Below, in pieces: positions 18,583-28,184 of a stretch of 64,000 nucleotides of DNA. The DNA is from Corynebacterium bouchesdurhonense (GTDB lineage Bacteria; Actinomycetota; Actinomycetes; Mycobacteriales; Mycobacteriaceae). The position numbers were made by a program, and so were the translations under genes. A model generated the notes under the pieces. The model did not search any database. It was given only the letters and a program-made list of their open reading frames with translations, and was not told the DNA's origin. Each line of letters starts with the position of its first letter. Position 1 is the stretch's first letter. The stretch is taken from assembly GCF_900078305.2 (NCBI RefSeq), contig NZ_LT546028.1, forward strand, positions 732,948 to 796,947, read 5' to 3'.

Positions 18583-18632
18583 TGGCAAGAGTGGGCAAGG
18601 GTGCGTTCGCGCGGCGGGTTACACTTGCCCCC

Positions 18633-19895
18633 ATGCGCGTCGCCATGATCTCCATGCACACATCCCCGCTTGAGCAGCCGGGATCCGGCGATGCCGGGGG
18701 CATGAACGTCTACATCCACAACGTGGCAAGCCAGCTCGCCCGCCAGGGCACCGAGGTGGACGTGTTCACCCGAGCCACGCGCCCGAGCCAGGGCGAGGTA
18801 GTGGAGGTCGAGCCCGGGTACCGGGTGATCAACGTGGTCGCCGGGCCCTACGAGGGCCTGGAGAAGGAAGACCTGCCCACGCAACTCGCCGCTTTTGCCG
18901 GGTCAGTGGTGCAGTTCGCCCGCACCCACCATGCGGCGTATCACCTCATTCATTCCCACTACTGGTTGTCAGGCCAGGTTGGCTGGTTGCTTGCAGATCT
19001 CGCGGGGGTGCCGCTGGTGCACACCGGCCACACGTGGGCTGCGGTGAAGAACGCGGCGTCCGCGGACGGCACCACCGAAAGCGAGGCGCGCCGGATCTGC
19101 GAGCAGCAGCTGGTGGATAACGCCCAAACGTTGGTGGTCAACACGGCTGATGAAACCGTGCAGCTCTCCCGCTTCTATGACGTGGATCCGGCCAAGATCG
19201 CCGTGGTCAGCCCCGGGGCCGACACCGCGCTGTTCACCCCCGGCACCAACCGCAACACCGAGCAGTCGCGCCGCCAGCTCGGCATCCCGGTCCACGCCAA
19301 GGTGGTGGCGTTCGTGGGCCGGCTGCAGGATTTCAAGGGCCCCCAGGTGCTGCTGCGCGCGGCCGGGGAGCTGGCGCGGCGCGGCCGGGTGGACGCGCCG
19401 CTGCGGGTGCTGGTGTGCGGGGGAGCGTCGGGAAGCGGAAGCGTAGAGCGGTACCGCGAGCTCGCGCGCGAGGAGGGCATCGAGCACATCACGCGCTTCC
19501 TCGGCCCGCGCCCGCCGCAGGAGCTGGTGAGCATTTACCAGGCTGCGGACATCGTGGCCGTGCCCAGCTACAACGAGAGTTTCGGGCTGGTGGCGGTTGA
19601 GGCCCAGGCCACGGGCACGCCGGTGGTGGCCGCGCGCGTGGGTGGCCTCCCGCTCGCCGTTGCGGAGGGGGAGACGGGGCTGCTCGTGGATGGTCACGGC
19701 ACGCAGGCGTGGGCCGACACACTCGAGCAATTGCTTATCGACGACCCCTTGAGAATCTCCATGGGCGAAGCCGCCGTCGCCCACGCCGCCACGTTCTCCT
19801 GGGCGGGTTCCGCCGAGCGACTGCGGGGCGTCTACGCCGACACCCTCGCCGGCTTCGTGCCCGGCGCCGGCACCCGGCAACCCGCCGGCGGCTGA
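18633..19895 (+). CDS. mshA: D-inositol-3-phosphate glycosyltransferase (mycothiol synthesis)
   Basis: First enzyme of mycothiol biosynthesis. It transfers GlcNAc from UDP-GlcNAc to inositol 3-phosphate. The 420 residues show the GT4 two-Rossmann layout. The N-terminal part has [24 protein letters not shown], the signature glycine-rich loop of MshA, and [13 protein letters not shown] and VSPGADT. The C-terminal domain has [17 protein letters not shown] and the nucleotide-sugar E-X7-E motif in [11 protein letters not shown]. The ATG at 18633 gives the family-typical start. Mycothiol would also serve the arsenate reductase encoded near 58 kb. Confidence 0.95.
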   Translation: MRVAMISMHTSPLEQPGSGDAGGMNVYIHNVASQLARQGTEVDVFTRATRPSQGEVVEVEPGYRVINVVAGPYEGLEKEDLPTQLAAFAGSVVQFARTHHAAYHLIHSHYWLSGQVGWLLADLAGVPLVHTGHTWAAVKNAASADGTTESEARRICEQQLVDNAQTLVVNTADETVQLSRFYDVDPAKIAVVSPGADTALFTPGTNRNTEQSRRQLGIPVHAKVVAFVGRLQDFKGPQVLLRAAGELARRGRVDAPLRVLVCGGASGSGSVERYRELAREEGIEHITRFLGPRPPQELVSIYQAADIVAVPSYNESFGLVAVEAQATGTPVVAARVGGLPLAVAEGETGLLVDGHGTQAWADTLEQLLIDDPLRISMGEAAVAHAATFSWAGSAERLRGVYADTLAGFVPGAGTRQPAGG

Positions 19896-19929
19896 GCGGT
19901 TTCGGCTGGTTGGGCCCTTGGGCCCGGCC

Positions 19930-21071
19930 CTAGCGGGAGCTGCCGGCGGCCAGCGCGGCGCCGGCCCAGTACGAGATGTTGGCGGCGTTGTCGCGCGCAA
20001 CCTGCTGCAGCTGGGCCGGGTCTAGCTGGCCCTGCAGTGCGCTTTCGGCCGCCTGGCGGGCGTCCTGCTGCGCCTTGCCCAGCGCGTTGCCGAGCTCCTG
20101 CTGCGGGTTGGCGCGGTGCAGGTCCGGGTTGTCCTGCGCGATCTTGTCGGCCACGTACTGGGCCTCCACGCCGAAGGGGATGAACTCGTCGCGCGGGGCG
20201 GGGGCCGCCGGGGTGAAGTACTCGTTGACCTGCCCGTCCGGCACACCGTAGGCGTCCTCGATAATGCGGTCCGCCGGCTGCGCCTTGCCCAGGCTGTTGA
20301 ACACGATGGTGCTCACGCCCACGGCGGCGCCGTCGCGAGGGTCGTAGTTGATACCGCCGGAATCGCCGGGCTGGTAGCGCAGCCCCCAGCTGTAGACGCC
20401 GTTGCGGGTGCGGCCCAGTTGGGTGCCGCAGGAACGCCCGGTGGTGGCGCCGTCCTTGCAGATCGGCTGGCCGAAATTGTCCACGGAGACTTCGCCGGGG
20501 GCCAGGGTGCGGAAGTCCCGGATCGAGGTGATGGCCACCGGGTCGCCCTGGGCGCCCCCGTTGGCGTTGCGTGACTGGGCGAGGTTGGAGGTGGCAACGG
20601 AGTCGTCGACAAGCACAACGGCCCAATCCGGGGCCTTGATGCTCAGCGCGGGGTTGCTGAGGTCCAGCGCGGCCGGGGGCACGTGGCTCGACTTGATGGT
20701 GCGCCCCACGCGCTCGTAGCCCGAGCCGCTGTTTACCGGCACTGTCACCGCGTCCGACACCGGCGGGTTGCCCAGCTTGCCGTCCACGCAGTGCGACGCG
20801 GTGAGGATGACGCGCTGGGTGGTGCCGTCCGGCAGCCGCACCGTGCCGACGGGGCCCTGGGAGCAGGTGTCCATCCAGAACTGCTTCGGCACCTTCACCT
20901 CCTGGCCTCGCTTGTTCTTCACCGTCTCCGGCGGGTCTTTCGGGAACACGCGCATCGGGGCGCCGGGAGCCGCCCACGCGGGCTCGGCTGCGGCGATGGC
21001 GGGGGAGGCGATGCCCGCGGCCGCGATGGCGGCCGAGGCGAGGGCTGCGGCAAGGGCCCGGGGTGGGTCAT
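19930..21071 (-). CDS. Secreted trypsin-like serine protease with an apparent frameshift in the signal peptide
   Basis: A chymotrypsin-fold protease. The catalytic histidine is in [10 protein letters not shown], a plausible aspartate in [11 protein letters not shown], and the serine in [13 protein letters not shown]. Cysteines (DTCSQG with ASHC; PICKDG with RSCGT) could form disulfides. The C-terminal 110 residues are helical and Gln/Ala-rich. The mature frame runs back into a signal-peptide-like sequence ([29 protein letters not shown]) but has no start codon. ATG codons at 21071 and 21083 are one base out of frame. Adding one base to the CCCCGGG run next to the start would restore a normal secreted protein. 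Confidence 0.75.
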
Positions 21072-21144
21072 TCGGGTGCGCATAAACGCGACAATAGCGC
21101 GAAGTGCCTGCCTGCGGGGCCCAAATCGTGGCATGCTTGGGGGC

Positions 21145-21891
21145 ATGGCTAACGGAAAGTTGATCCTTGTCCGTCACGGGCAGAGCAATTGGAACAAGTC
21201 CAACCAATTCACCGGCTGGGTGGACGTTGACCTGACCGAGCAAGGCGAGCGCGAAGCGGTGAACGCCGGCAAGCTCATGGTGGAAAAGGGCGTGCTGCCG
21301 GACGTGCTGTACACCTCCCTGTTGCGCCGCGCCATCCGCACCGCCAACATCGCGCTGAACGCCGCGGACCGCCACTGGATCCCGGTTGAGCGAAGCTGGC
21401 GCCTCAACGAGCGCCACTACGGCAAGCTGCAGGGCCTGAACAAGGCCGAGATCCGCGAGGAGTTCGGCGAGGAGCAGTTCATGGAGTGGCGCCGCTCCTA
21501 CGACACCCCGCCGCCGGAGATCGACACGGACAACCAGTACGCGCAGACGGACGACCCGCGCTACGCCTTCCTGCCCGAGGTGCCCCGCACCGAGTGCCTG
21601 AAGGACGTGGTGGAGCGCTTCCTGCCGTACTACATCGACGAGATCGCGCCGCAGGCGATGGCCGGCAAGAACGTCATGATCGCCGCGCACGGCAACTCCC
21701 TTCGTGCCCTGGTCAAGTACCTGGACAACATCTCCGACGAGGACATCGCCGGCCTGAACATCCCCACCGGCATGCCCCTGGTCTACGAGCTCGACGAGCG
21801 CGGCCGCGTGCTCAACCCGGGCGGCACCTACCTGGACCCGGAAGCCGCCGAGGCCGGCGCCGCCGCAGTGGCCAACCAGGGCCAGAAGTAG
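21145..21891 (+). CDS. gpmA: 2,3-bisphosphoglycerate-dependent phosphoglycerate mutase
   Basis: Interconverts 3- and 2-phosphoglycerate in glycolysis, 248 residues as in C. glutamicum. The phosphohistidine motif is [27 protein letters not shown], the second histidine is in [16 protein letters not shown], and [11 protein letters not shown] matches the cofactor-dependent family. ATG at 21145 is preferred over an in-frame ATG at 21133 because the conserved domain begins at MANGKL. It directly abuts senX3 with no spacer, so they may be cotranscribed, an arrangement typical of mycolata. Confidence 0.96.
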   Translation: MANGKLILVRHGQSNWNKSNQFTGWVDVDLTEQGEREAVNAGKLMVEKGVLPDVLYTSLLRRAIRTANIALNAADRHWIPVERSWRLNERHYGKLQGLNKAEIREEFGEEQFMEWRRSYDTPPPEIDTDNQYAQTDDPRYAFLPEVPRTECLKDVVERFLPYYIDEIAPQAMAGKNVMIAAHGNSLRALVKYLDNISDEDIAGLNIPTGMPLVYELDERGRVLNPGGTYLDPEAAEAGAAAVANQGQK

Positions 21892-23109
21892 GTGTCGCCA
21901 CTCGCCGCGTTCCTCCTCGGTGTCGCGGTCACTGCCGCCGTAGCGCTCGGTGTGCGCTGGTTCACCCGTTGGCGCGGCCGCGCGCGGGAGGAGGCGGATG
22001 CGGGTGAGCGCGAGGTGGGTACCGTCAGCGAGCTGCTCAATCTCGCCGTGCAGGGCTCGCCCACCGGCATCGCCATCTTCAACCGGGGCGGGCGCGTGCT
22101 GATGTCCAACGCCCGGGCGCACGACATGTCCATCGTGCACGACAGGGCGATCAACCCCGAGGTGTGGGACGCGGCGCTGGTGGCGTTCGATGACTTGGAG
22201 GCCCACACCCTGGACTTGGACCTGCCGCGCCGGGCCACCGGCAGCCGGATCCGCAACGTGAGTGTGGTGGTCAAGCCGCTCGCGCTCACCGACAGCTCCT
22301 ACGTCATCGCCTACTCCACCGACGAGTCTGAGAACGTGCGCATGGAGGCGGCTCGCCGCGACTTTGTAGCGAACGTCTCGCACGAGCTGAAGACACCGGT
22401 GGGAGGCATCGCCCTGCTCGCCGAGGCCCTCCTGCAGGATCCGGCTGACGAGGACATGGTGGATCACTTCGGCAACAAGCTCCTCAAAGAGGCCCACCGC
22501 ATGGGCGACATGATCGCGGACCTGATCAGCCTGTCCAAGCTCCAGGGCGCCGAGGCCCTGCCGGAGATGGCGCCGGTGTGCATCGACGAGGTGATCGACG
22601 ACGCGATTGCCCGCAACCACGTCACCGCCGAGAACCGCGACATCTCGCTCACGCGCGGCGCCGCCACCGGCATCGAGGTGATGGGGGACAAGGCGCTGCT
22701 CACCGCGGCGGTGTCCAACCTGGTCAGCAACGCCATCAACTACTCCCCGGACGGCCAGCCGGTGAGCATCTCGCAGAAGGTGGTGCGCGACAACGTGGTG
22801 TTGGTGCGGGTGACGGACCGCGGCATCGGCATCGCGCCCGAGGACCAAAAGCGCGTTTTCGAGCGCTTCTACCGGGTGGACAAGGCGAGGTCGCGCTCCA
22901 CGGGCGGCACCGGTCTGGGCCTTGCCATTGTTAAGCACGTGGTGGCCAACCACGGCGGTAATATCAAACTGTGGTCGCGCCCCGGGACGGGGTCGACGTT
23001 CACCATCGAGCTGCCCATCTGGGCGGGCTCCGGCGCGGGCGGCGCGAGCGCGATGCTGCCCAAGAAGGACCCCAAGAAGGACCCCAGGAAGGACAAGGAG
23101 AAGCAATGA
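21892..23109 (+). CDS. senX3: Phosphate-sensing sensor histidine kinase SenX3
   Basis: Membrane sensor kinase of the SenX3-RegX3 phosphate-starvation system, 405 residues. A single N-terminal membrane segment (about residues 2-22) is followed by a PAS-like domain (GSPTGIAIFNRGGRVLMSNARAHDM). The HisKA domain has the phosphoacceptor in RRDFVANVSHELKTP, near residue 164. The ATPase domain has the N box LVSNAINYSPDG, DRGIGIAPEDQKRVFERFYRVD and GGTGLGLAIVKH. The tail ends in a lysine-rich repeat (PKKDPKKDPRKDK). GTG starts directly after the gpmA stop; the stop overlaps regX3 by 4 bases. Confidence 0.95.
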   Translation: MSPLAAFLLGVAVTAAVALGVRWFTRWRGRAREEADAGEREVGTVSELLNLAVQGSPTGIAIFNRGGRVLMSNARAHDMSIVHDRAINPEVWDAALVAFDDLEAHTLDLDLPRRATGSRIRNVSVVVKPLALTDSSYVIAYSTDESENVRMEAARRDFVANVSHELKTPVGGIALLAEALLQDPADEDMVDHFGNKLLKEAHRMGDMIADLISLSKLQGAEALPEMAPVCIDEVIDDAIARNHVTAENRDISLTRGAATGIEVMGDKALLTAAVSNLVSNAINYSPDGQPVSISQKVVRDNVVLVRVTDRGIGIAPEDQKRVFERFYRVDKARSRSTGGTGLGLAIVKHVVANHGGNIKLWSRPGTGSTFTIELPIWAGSGAGGASAMLPKKDPKKDPRKDKEKQ

Positions 23110-23795
23110 CCACCATCCTCATTGTTGAGGACGAGGAATCCCTGGCGGAGCCCCTTGCCTACTTGCTCCAGAAAGAGGGCTTCACCACCGTCATCGCCCC
23201 GGACGGCACCAGCGCGCTTGACGAGTTCGCCGCCCAGCCGGTGGACCTGGTGCTGCTGGACCTCATGCTGCCCGGCATGAGCGGCACCGACGTGTGCAAG
23301 AGGTTGCGCGCCGAGTCGGACGTGCCCATCATCATGGTCACCGCCCGCGACTCGGAGATAGACAAGGTGGTTGGCCTCGAGCTCGGCGCGGACGATTACG
23401 TGACCAAGCCGTACTCCACCCGCGAGCTGGTGGCCCGCATCCGCGCCGTGCTGCGCCGCGGCCCAGAGGTGGAGGAGGTTGACGAGCCCGACGACCAGAT
23501 CTTGGAGGTGGGTCGGGTGCGCATGGATGTGGAGAGGCACACTGTGCTTGTCGACGGTCAGCCGGTGGCCATGCCCCTGAAGGAGTTCGACCTCCTCGAG
23601 TACCTCATGCGCAACGCCGGGCGGGTGCTCACCCGCGGCCAGCTCATCGACCGCATCTGGGGCGCTGACTACGTGGGCGACACGAAGACCCTGGACGTGC
23701 ACGTCAAGCGCCTGCGCACCAAGATTGAGCAGGTGCCGTCGCGGCCCAAGCAGCTGGTTACCGTGCGCGGACTGGGCTACAAGTTCGAGGCGTAA
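23106..23795 (+). CDS. regX3: Response regulator RegX3
   Basis: OmpR/PhoB-type regulator, 229 residues. The receiver domain begins [10 protein letters not shown], with the phosphoacceptor aspartate at residue 52 ([10 protein letters not shown]) and the conserved lysine in DDYVTKPYS. The winged-helix DNA-binding domain has [29 protein letters not shown] and ends [11 protein letters not shown]. The ATGA overlap with senX3 implies coupled translation. The last 19 bases overlap the convergent gene at 23777. A polyphosphatase gene nearby fits a phosphate-homeostasis neighbourhood. Confidence 0.96.
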   Translation: MTTILIVEDEESLAEPLAYLLQKEGFTTVIAPDGTSALDEFAAQPVDLVLLDLMLPGMSGTDVCKRLRAESDVPIIMVTARDSEIDKVVGLELGADDYVTKPYSTRELVARIRAVLRRGPEVEEVDEPDDQILEVGRVRMDVERHTVLVDGQPVAMPLKEFDLLEYLMRNAGRVLTRGQLIDRIWGADYVGDTKTLDVHVKRLRTKIEQVPSRPKQLVTVRGLGYKFEA

Positions 23796-24700
23796 GCGCT
23801 GGCCGGGTGCTGGGCGCGGGCCTCGACCGGCAGTGCCCGGCGGGCCTCACAGTGCGCCGCGAGCACCTCGTAGGGGCGCTCGCCGATGAGCCCAACCAGC
23901 TCGTCTTTCATAGTGCGCCACACCGGCTCCAGTGAGCCGTCCGCCTGCGGGGCGTGGCAGGCGGGTGCGCCGCTGCACCACCAGTCGAAGTCCTCGCCCC
24001 CGCCGCCCCACTGACGACGGTCGTACTCGCCAATGGTGGTGCGCAGGATCTCCTGGCCGTCCGGGCGCTCCTGCCACTCGTCCTCGCGGGAGAAGGGAAC
24101 CTGCCAGCACACCTCCGGTTTGGCGCGGAGCATGTCCTGGTCAGTGGCCGCGGCCCACTGGTGCAGGGCGCATCCGGGGCCGGTGCGCCAACCGCGGCGG
24201 TTGGCAAAGATGCAGGCGCCGTCGATGACGCGGGTTTTGATGTGGGGGCCGTCGTCGGAGGCGTCGTCAAGCGATTGCTCCTCCTCATCCCACTCGAGCC
24301 ACGGCTCGAGCAGCGTCGGATCCGCCGCGGCCAGGTAGGAATCCACGTCCGCGGGGCGCAGCTGCCAGTACTCGGCGGGCATGTCGCTCACGGCGCGGTA
24401 GAGGTCATCCCGGTCCGACTCGTCCGCGAGGTACGCGCCGTGGATGCAGCAGCCCACCTCGGGCAGGGACTCGTCGATGCCGTGGCACTGCGGGGTGCCG
24501 AAGCGGCACGTCCAGGTGGACTCGAGCCACGTGAGGTCGATGCTGAAGTAGTGGTGCGGATCATCGGGGTGTACGAACTCGAACCACTCGCGCGGGAAAT
24601 CCGGGGCAACCTCCCGCCCCGCCCCGATCGAGCGGCCCGCGGGAGAGTCCGCGGGGAAGCCGAGGAAGACCGGTTCTGGGCGGGGGGACAGTTGATTCAC
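23777..24700 (-). CDS. Cysteine- and tryptophan-rich conserved protein of unknown function
   Basis: A 307-residue soluble protein with no signal peptide or membrane helix. Cysteines cluster in patterns that could bind metal: [44 protein letters not shown], and [10 protein letters not shown] near the C-terminus. The CCIHG and GCALH pieces recall the Cys-rich proteins of the YkgJ/DUF3109 type, but I am not certain of the family. It overlaps the 3' end of regX3 by 19 bases and is divergent from ppx with a 33-base spacer. Confidence 0.75.
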   Translation of the reverse strand: MNQLSPRPEPVFLGFPADSPAGRSIGAGREVAPDFPREWFEFVHPDDPHHYFSIDLTWLESTWTCRFGTPQCHGIDESLPEVGCCIHGAYLADESDRDDLYRAVSDMPAEYWQLRPADVDSYLAAADPTLLEPWLEWDEEEQSLDDASDDGPHIKTRVIDGACIFANRRGWRTGPGCALHQWAAATDQDMLRAKPEVCWQVPFSREDEWQERPDGQEILRTTIGEYDRRQWGGGGEDFDWWCSGAPACHAPQADGSLEPVWRTMKDELVGLIGERPYEVLAAHCEARRALPVEARAQHPASAYASNL

Positions 24701-24733
24701 ACCTCAGTACCGTAGACCCGTTACTCTTTTGTT

Positions 24734-25690
24734 GTGCGTTTAGGTGTTTTGGATGTAGGCAGCAACACTGTCCACCTCGTGGCGGTCGATGCTCACGGCG
24801 GCGCCCGCCCCACCCCGATGTCCGACTGGAAGCAGCCGCTGCGGCTCGTGGAGCTCTTGGACAAGAAGGGCAACATCGAGGAAAAGGGAGTGGACAAGCT
24901 TATCGACGCTGTCCAGGAGGCCTCCAGCCTGGCCGACAACCTCAAGTGCGAGGAGTTCCTCGCCTTCGCCACATCCGCCGTGCGCTCCGCCAAGAACGCC
25001 GACGAGGTGCTCAAGGCCGTGGAGAAGAAGACCGGCGTGAAGCTGCGCGTCATCTCCGGCGAAGAGGAGGCGCGCCTGACCTTCCTGGCCACCCGGCGCT
25101 GGTACGGCTGGTCCGCCGGACGCATTACCAACCTGGACATCGGCGGCGGTTCGCTGGAGATGTCCACGGGCACCGAGGAGGTGCCGGATTACGCCGTCTC
25201 CCTCGACCTCGGCGCCGGGCGCCTGACCCACGAGTGGTTCGACACCGACCCGCCGGAGCGCAAGAAGATCAACCTCCTGCGCGATTACATCGACGCCGAG
25301 CTGGCCGGGCCCGCCGAGCACTTCAAGCAGATGGGCGAGGCCGGGCTGGCCGTGGGCACATCCAAGACCTTCCGCTCGCTTGCCCGCCTCACCGGCGCGG
25401 CGCCGTCCTCAGCCGGCCCGTACGTGAAGCGCACGCTCACCGCCCCCGGCCTGCGCCAGCTCATCGCCTTCATCTCCCGCATGACCGCGGCGGACCGCGC
25501 GGAGCTCGAGGGCATTAACTCGGACCGCTCCCACCAGATTGTGGCCGGCGCGTTGGTGGCCGAAGCCGCAATGCGGGCTTTAAATATTGATAAGTTGGAG
25601 ATCTGTCCGTGGGCGTTGCGCGAGGGTGTAATCCTGAAATGGATCGACCAAGGTCATGCCCCAGGTATCGATGAAGGAGAGGACGACTGA
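24734..25690 (+). CDS. Ppx/GppA family exopolyphosphatase
   Basis: ASKHA-fold phosphatase of 318 residues, the size of actinobacterial Ppx1-type enzymes that shorten polyphosphate. Phosphate-1 motif [20 protein letters not shown] lies at the very N-terminus, so the GTG at 24734 is the start. [14 protein letters not shown] and [15 protein letters not shown] are further family motifs. It sits with a proline-rich membrane protein and proC, as in C. glutamicum, and near senX3-regX3. The next gene overlaps its stop by one base. Confidence 0.9.
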   Translation: MRLGVLDVGSNTVHLVAVDAHGGARPTPMSDWKQPLRLVELLDKKGNIEEKGVDKLIDAVQEASSLADNLKCEEFLAFATSAVRSAKNADEVLKAVEKKTGVKLRVISGEEEARLTFLATRRWYGWSAGRITNLDIGGGSLEMSTGTEEVPDYAVSLDLGAGRLTHEWFDTDPPERKKINLLRDYIDAELAGPAEHFKQMGEAGLAVGTSKTFRSLARLTGAAPSSAGPYVKRTLTAPGLRQLIAFISRMTAADRAELEGINSDRSHQIVAGALVAEAAMRALNIDKLEICPWALREGVILKWIDQGHAPGIDEGEDD

Positions 25691-26661
25691 TGTCTGAGGA
25701 GAAGCAGCTCACGGTCGCAGAAATCCTCGCGCGCGCGCAGCAGGAAAACCCCGAGGCGGGAGCGCGCCGCCGGCGCCGCCGCAGCCTGGAGGAGGGCGGC
25801 GTTTCCGTTGCCGAGCTCACCGGATCCATCAAGAAGGTGGAGGCGCGCCCGGTAGAGGCAAAGCACTCCAGCATCCCCATCGACGCCCCGGAGCCGGAGG
25901 CAACGCCGGTGACTGAGACCGCCCCGGTGCCGGAGGCAACGCCGGCGCCTGAGGCCACTCCGGTGCCGGAGGCAACGCCGGCGCCTGAGGCCACCCCGGT
26001 GCCTGCGCCGCAGACGCAGAAGCCGGCCCCCGCCTCCTCGACGCGGATCGTGACCGCGAAGCCGACGCCGAAGCCGGTGCCGAGCTCGAAGCAGGAACCT
26101 GAGCCGAAGGCGGAGCCGCGCCCGGTCGAACGCAAGACGGAGCCGCGCGCGTCGGAGGGCGAGACGACCGTATTTAAGAAGGTCACGGCGCCGGCTGCGG
26201 CACCGGAGCCAGCTGCGACACCGGAGCCGGAGCCGGTGCGGGTCGAAGCGGCGACTCAGACTCACGGGGGCGTCGAAAAGCAAGAGCCCGCTGCGGCCGC
26301 GGTTGAAACCGCGCCGGTGGCGCAGAGGGACGACTTCGACCCATTCGCGGAGAACTTCAGCGCGGCCGGGGACGCGGCGGCGGTGCCGGCTGAGGAGATT
26401 GTGGTGGAGGAGGCCACGGTCAACCCGATCGTTTTGGTGCTGCTCGTCTTCCTCGGCGTGGTGCTGGGCGTGCTCGGCTTCCTGCTGTTCAAGTGGATCT
26501 GGGCGAACACCATGGCTGTAGTGGCGGCGCTGCTCGGCGTCGCCGCGGTTGCGGGCGTGGTGGCCGGCGTCGGCGCGATGCGCCACGGCCGCGACGCGCT
26601 GACCATGGCGCTGGCGGGACTCGCCGCGGCGGTGGCCGCGTTCGGCCCGGCACTGCTCTAA
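25690..26661 (+). CDS. Proline/alanine-rich membrane protein with cytoplasmic low-complexity domain
   Basis: A 323-residue protein of unknown function. The first 230 residues are low complexity, dominated by Pro, Ala, Glu and Thr, including two perfect copies of a 12-residue repeat (PVPEATPAPEAT), and are probably disordered. Three hydrophobic segments follow (VNPIVLVLLVFLGVVLGVLGFLLFKWI, MAVVAALLGVAAVAGVVAGVGAM, TMALAGLAAAVAAFGPALL). No signal peptide is present, so the tail is likely cytoplasmic. It overlaps the ppx stop by one base and lies 27 bases before proC. Confidence 0.8.
   Translation: MSEEKQLTVAEILARAQQENPEAGARRRRRRSLEEGGVSVAELTGSIKKVEARPVEAKHSSIPIDAPEPEATPVTETAPVPEATPAPEATPVPEATPAPEATPVPAPQTQKPAPASSTRIVTAKPTPKPVPSSKQEPEPKAEPRPVERKTEPRASEGETTVFKKVTAPAAAPEPAATPEPEPVRVEAATQTHGGVEKQEPAAAAVETAPVAQRDDFDPFAENFSAAGDAAAVPAEEIVVEEATVNPIVLVLLVFLGVVLGVLGFLLFKWIWANTMAVVAALLGVAAVAGVVAGVGAMRHGRDALTMALAGLAAAVAAFGPALL
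25924..25995 (+). repeat. Two tandem copies of a 36-bp coding repeat
   Basis: Units 25924-25959 and 25960-25995 differ only at the last base; a partial third copy follows. The unit begins CCGGTGCCGGAGGCAACGCC. Each encodes PVPEATPAPEAT, so copy-number change keeps the frame. Confidence 0.9.
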
Positions 26662-26688
26662 GTGCCGCTTCGGCCTAGGCTGGGCCGC

Positions 26689-27495
26689 ATGGAACACATC
26701 GCAGTCATCGGCGCCGGCAACATCGGCGAGGCCCTGATCGCGGGGCTCGTGGAATCCGGGGTGGAACCGCGCCGCATCACCGCCACCAACCGCTCCCAGG
26801 AGCGCTCCGCCTACTTGGCGGGCACGTACGGGGTGGCGGTGGAGCAGGATAACCGCGCCGCGGTGGGGGACGCGGCCTTCGTCTTCCTCTGCGTGAAGCC
26901 GGGCCAGATCGCGCCGGTGCTGGAGGAGATCGGCGACGAGCTCGATGCCGGTGACGGCAATGCCGTGGTGATCTCCATGGCGGCGGGCGTGAGCCTGGCC
27001 TCGATGGAGGAGGCCTTGCCGTCGGCGGGCATGCCGGTGGTGCGCGTCATGCCGAACACCCCGATGCTGGTGGGCAAGGGCGTGCTCGCGGTGAGCTTCG
27101 GCCGCTTCGTGGACGAGGAGCAGCGCGGGCAGATCCGAGAGCTACTCGCCGCCGCCGGCCGAGTGGTGGAGGTGGAGGAGCAGAAGATGGACGCCGTGAC
27201 GGCGCTGTCAGGCTCCGGCCCCGCGTATTACTTCCTGCTCACCGAGGCGCTGATCGACGCCGGTGTGGCCCTGGGCCTGCCGCGGGATCTCGCGCAGACA
27301 CTTGCCGGCGCCACGGCCGCCGGGGCGGGCGCGATGCTCGACGGCGACGCGGACCCGGCCCAGCTGCGCGCCGCCGTGTCCTCGCCGGCGGGCACCACGG
27401 TGGCGGCCCTGCGGGAGTTCGAGGAATCCGGCCTGCGCGGCGCCGTGTTCCGCGCCACCGATGCCTGCGCTAAGCGCTCGGCGGAGCTGGGCTAG
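26689..27495 (+). CDS. proC: Pyrroline-5-carboxylate reductase
   Basis: Final enzyme of proline synthesis, 268 residues. The N-terminal NAD(P)-binding motif is IAVIGAGNIGEALIAGL; VRVMPNTPMLVGKG and the C-terminal signature AVTALSGSGPAYYFLLTEALIDAGVALGL with SSPAGTTVAALREFEESGLRG are diagnostic. It is the last gene of the ppx group. Confidence 0.96.
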   Translation: MEHIAVIGAGNIGEALIAGLVESGVEPRRITATNRSQERSAYLAGTYGVAVEQDNRAAVGDAAFVFLCVKPGQIAPVLEEIGDELDAGDGNAVVISMAAGVSLASMEEALPSAGMPVVRVMPNTPMLVGKGVLAVSFGRFVDEEQRGQIRELLAAAGRVVEVEEQKMDAVTALSGSGPAYYFLLTEALIDAGVALGLPRDLAQTLAGATAAGAGAMLDGDADPAQLRAAVSSPAGTTVAALREFEESGLRGAVFRATDACAKRSAELG

Positions 27496-27759
27496 CCGCC
27501 CTGAAGTCCTGCCGCGAGACCCGCGCCGGGCGCCCAGCCCCCGCTTTCACTCAAGTGCTCACCAGTAACCACCGGTAATCACGGGTACTCACCCGCGCTC
27601 AGGCGGTTCACCAGCCAACACTCAGCACACTGAAAAATTTGCAGCTCACAAGTCGCCAGTGGCACTCAGTTCACGCTAGGCTGTTTGGAGCACGTGCGTG
27701 TCCGTTCTGCGGGAGGGGAAGCCTGCAGCGCGCCTGATGTGCGGAAGGTTGAATACAAC
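27496..27759 (+). promoter_or_regulatory. 264-base spacer before the BldC-like gene
   Basis: No gene seen. The left part is rich in short CACTCA/TCACC words (27547-27625), with no clear repeat unit. An AT-rich island (GAAAAATTTGC) lies near 27632. TAGGCT at about 27677 is a possible -10 for the downstream gene, and GGAAGG at 27743 is its ribosome binding site. Confidence 0.35.
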
Positions 27760-27963
27760 ATGGCAAATGATGAGAAGGGTAAGTTCCTCACCGTTGCGGA
27801 AGTCGCGGAGATCATGCGCGTTTCCAAGATGACCGTGTACCGCCTGGTGCACTCCGGCGAGCTGCCGGCGGTGCGCGTGGGCCGCTCGTTCCGCGTGAAC
27901 GAGTCCGCGGTCGGCGAGTACCTCGAGTCCTCGGTGTACAACGTTGAGACGGACGCGTCCTAG
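27760..27963 (+). CDS. BldC-like/excisionase-type helix-turn-helix protein
   Basis: A 67-residue DNA-binding protein made almost entirely of one MerR-like winged helix-turn-helix: FLTVAEVAEIMRVSKMTVYRLVHSGELPAVRVGRSFRVNESAVGEYLE. Proteins of this size and sequence (Streptomyces BldC, Mycobacterium Rv0500A) lie next to proC and a tiny basic ribosomal protein in many actinobacteria, as here. BldC is a developmental regulator in Streptomyces; the target in Corynebacterium is not evident. A strong terminator follows. Confidence 0.88.
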   Translation: MANDEKGKFLTVAEVAEIMRVSKMTVYRLVHSGELPAVRVGRSFRVNESAVGEYLESSVYNVETDAS

Positions 27964-27992
27964 GGCTTTTCCCTTACGCGCGCCCCTCCGCT

Positions 27993-28032
27993 CCGGTGCC
28001 CGCCCAGCTTTGGGCGGGCACCGGAATTTTTT
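27993..28032 (+). terminator. Terminator of the BldC-like gene
   Basis: Perfect 14-bp inverted repeat CCGGTGCCCGCCCA (27993-28006) and TGGGCGGGCACCGG (28011-28024), 4-base loop, followed by AATTTTTT. Confidence 0.92.
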
Positions 28033-28184
28033 GTCATCGCTGCCCGCGGCGCTATGCTGTTACCCATTCATGCTGGCCCTGCCCCGCACGGGAGTGCACC
28101 TCGGCGGGCAGCCGCGGATCGCTTGCCGGCCCGCGGTGGCGGCCGGCGGACTGTACATGTACACCGAAGAAATGAGGCACCCAA

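Noticed and set aside
18498-18884. A 129-residue N-terminal extension of fadD paralogue 2
   Set aside because: It crosses the palindromic promoter region and runs antisense to the mshA start; the GTG at 18497 has a perfect ribosome binding site.
21072-23106. Extension of the serine protease frame into a 1058-codon minus-strand ORF
   Set aside because: The extra part is antisense to gpmA and senX3, both of which have clear domains.
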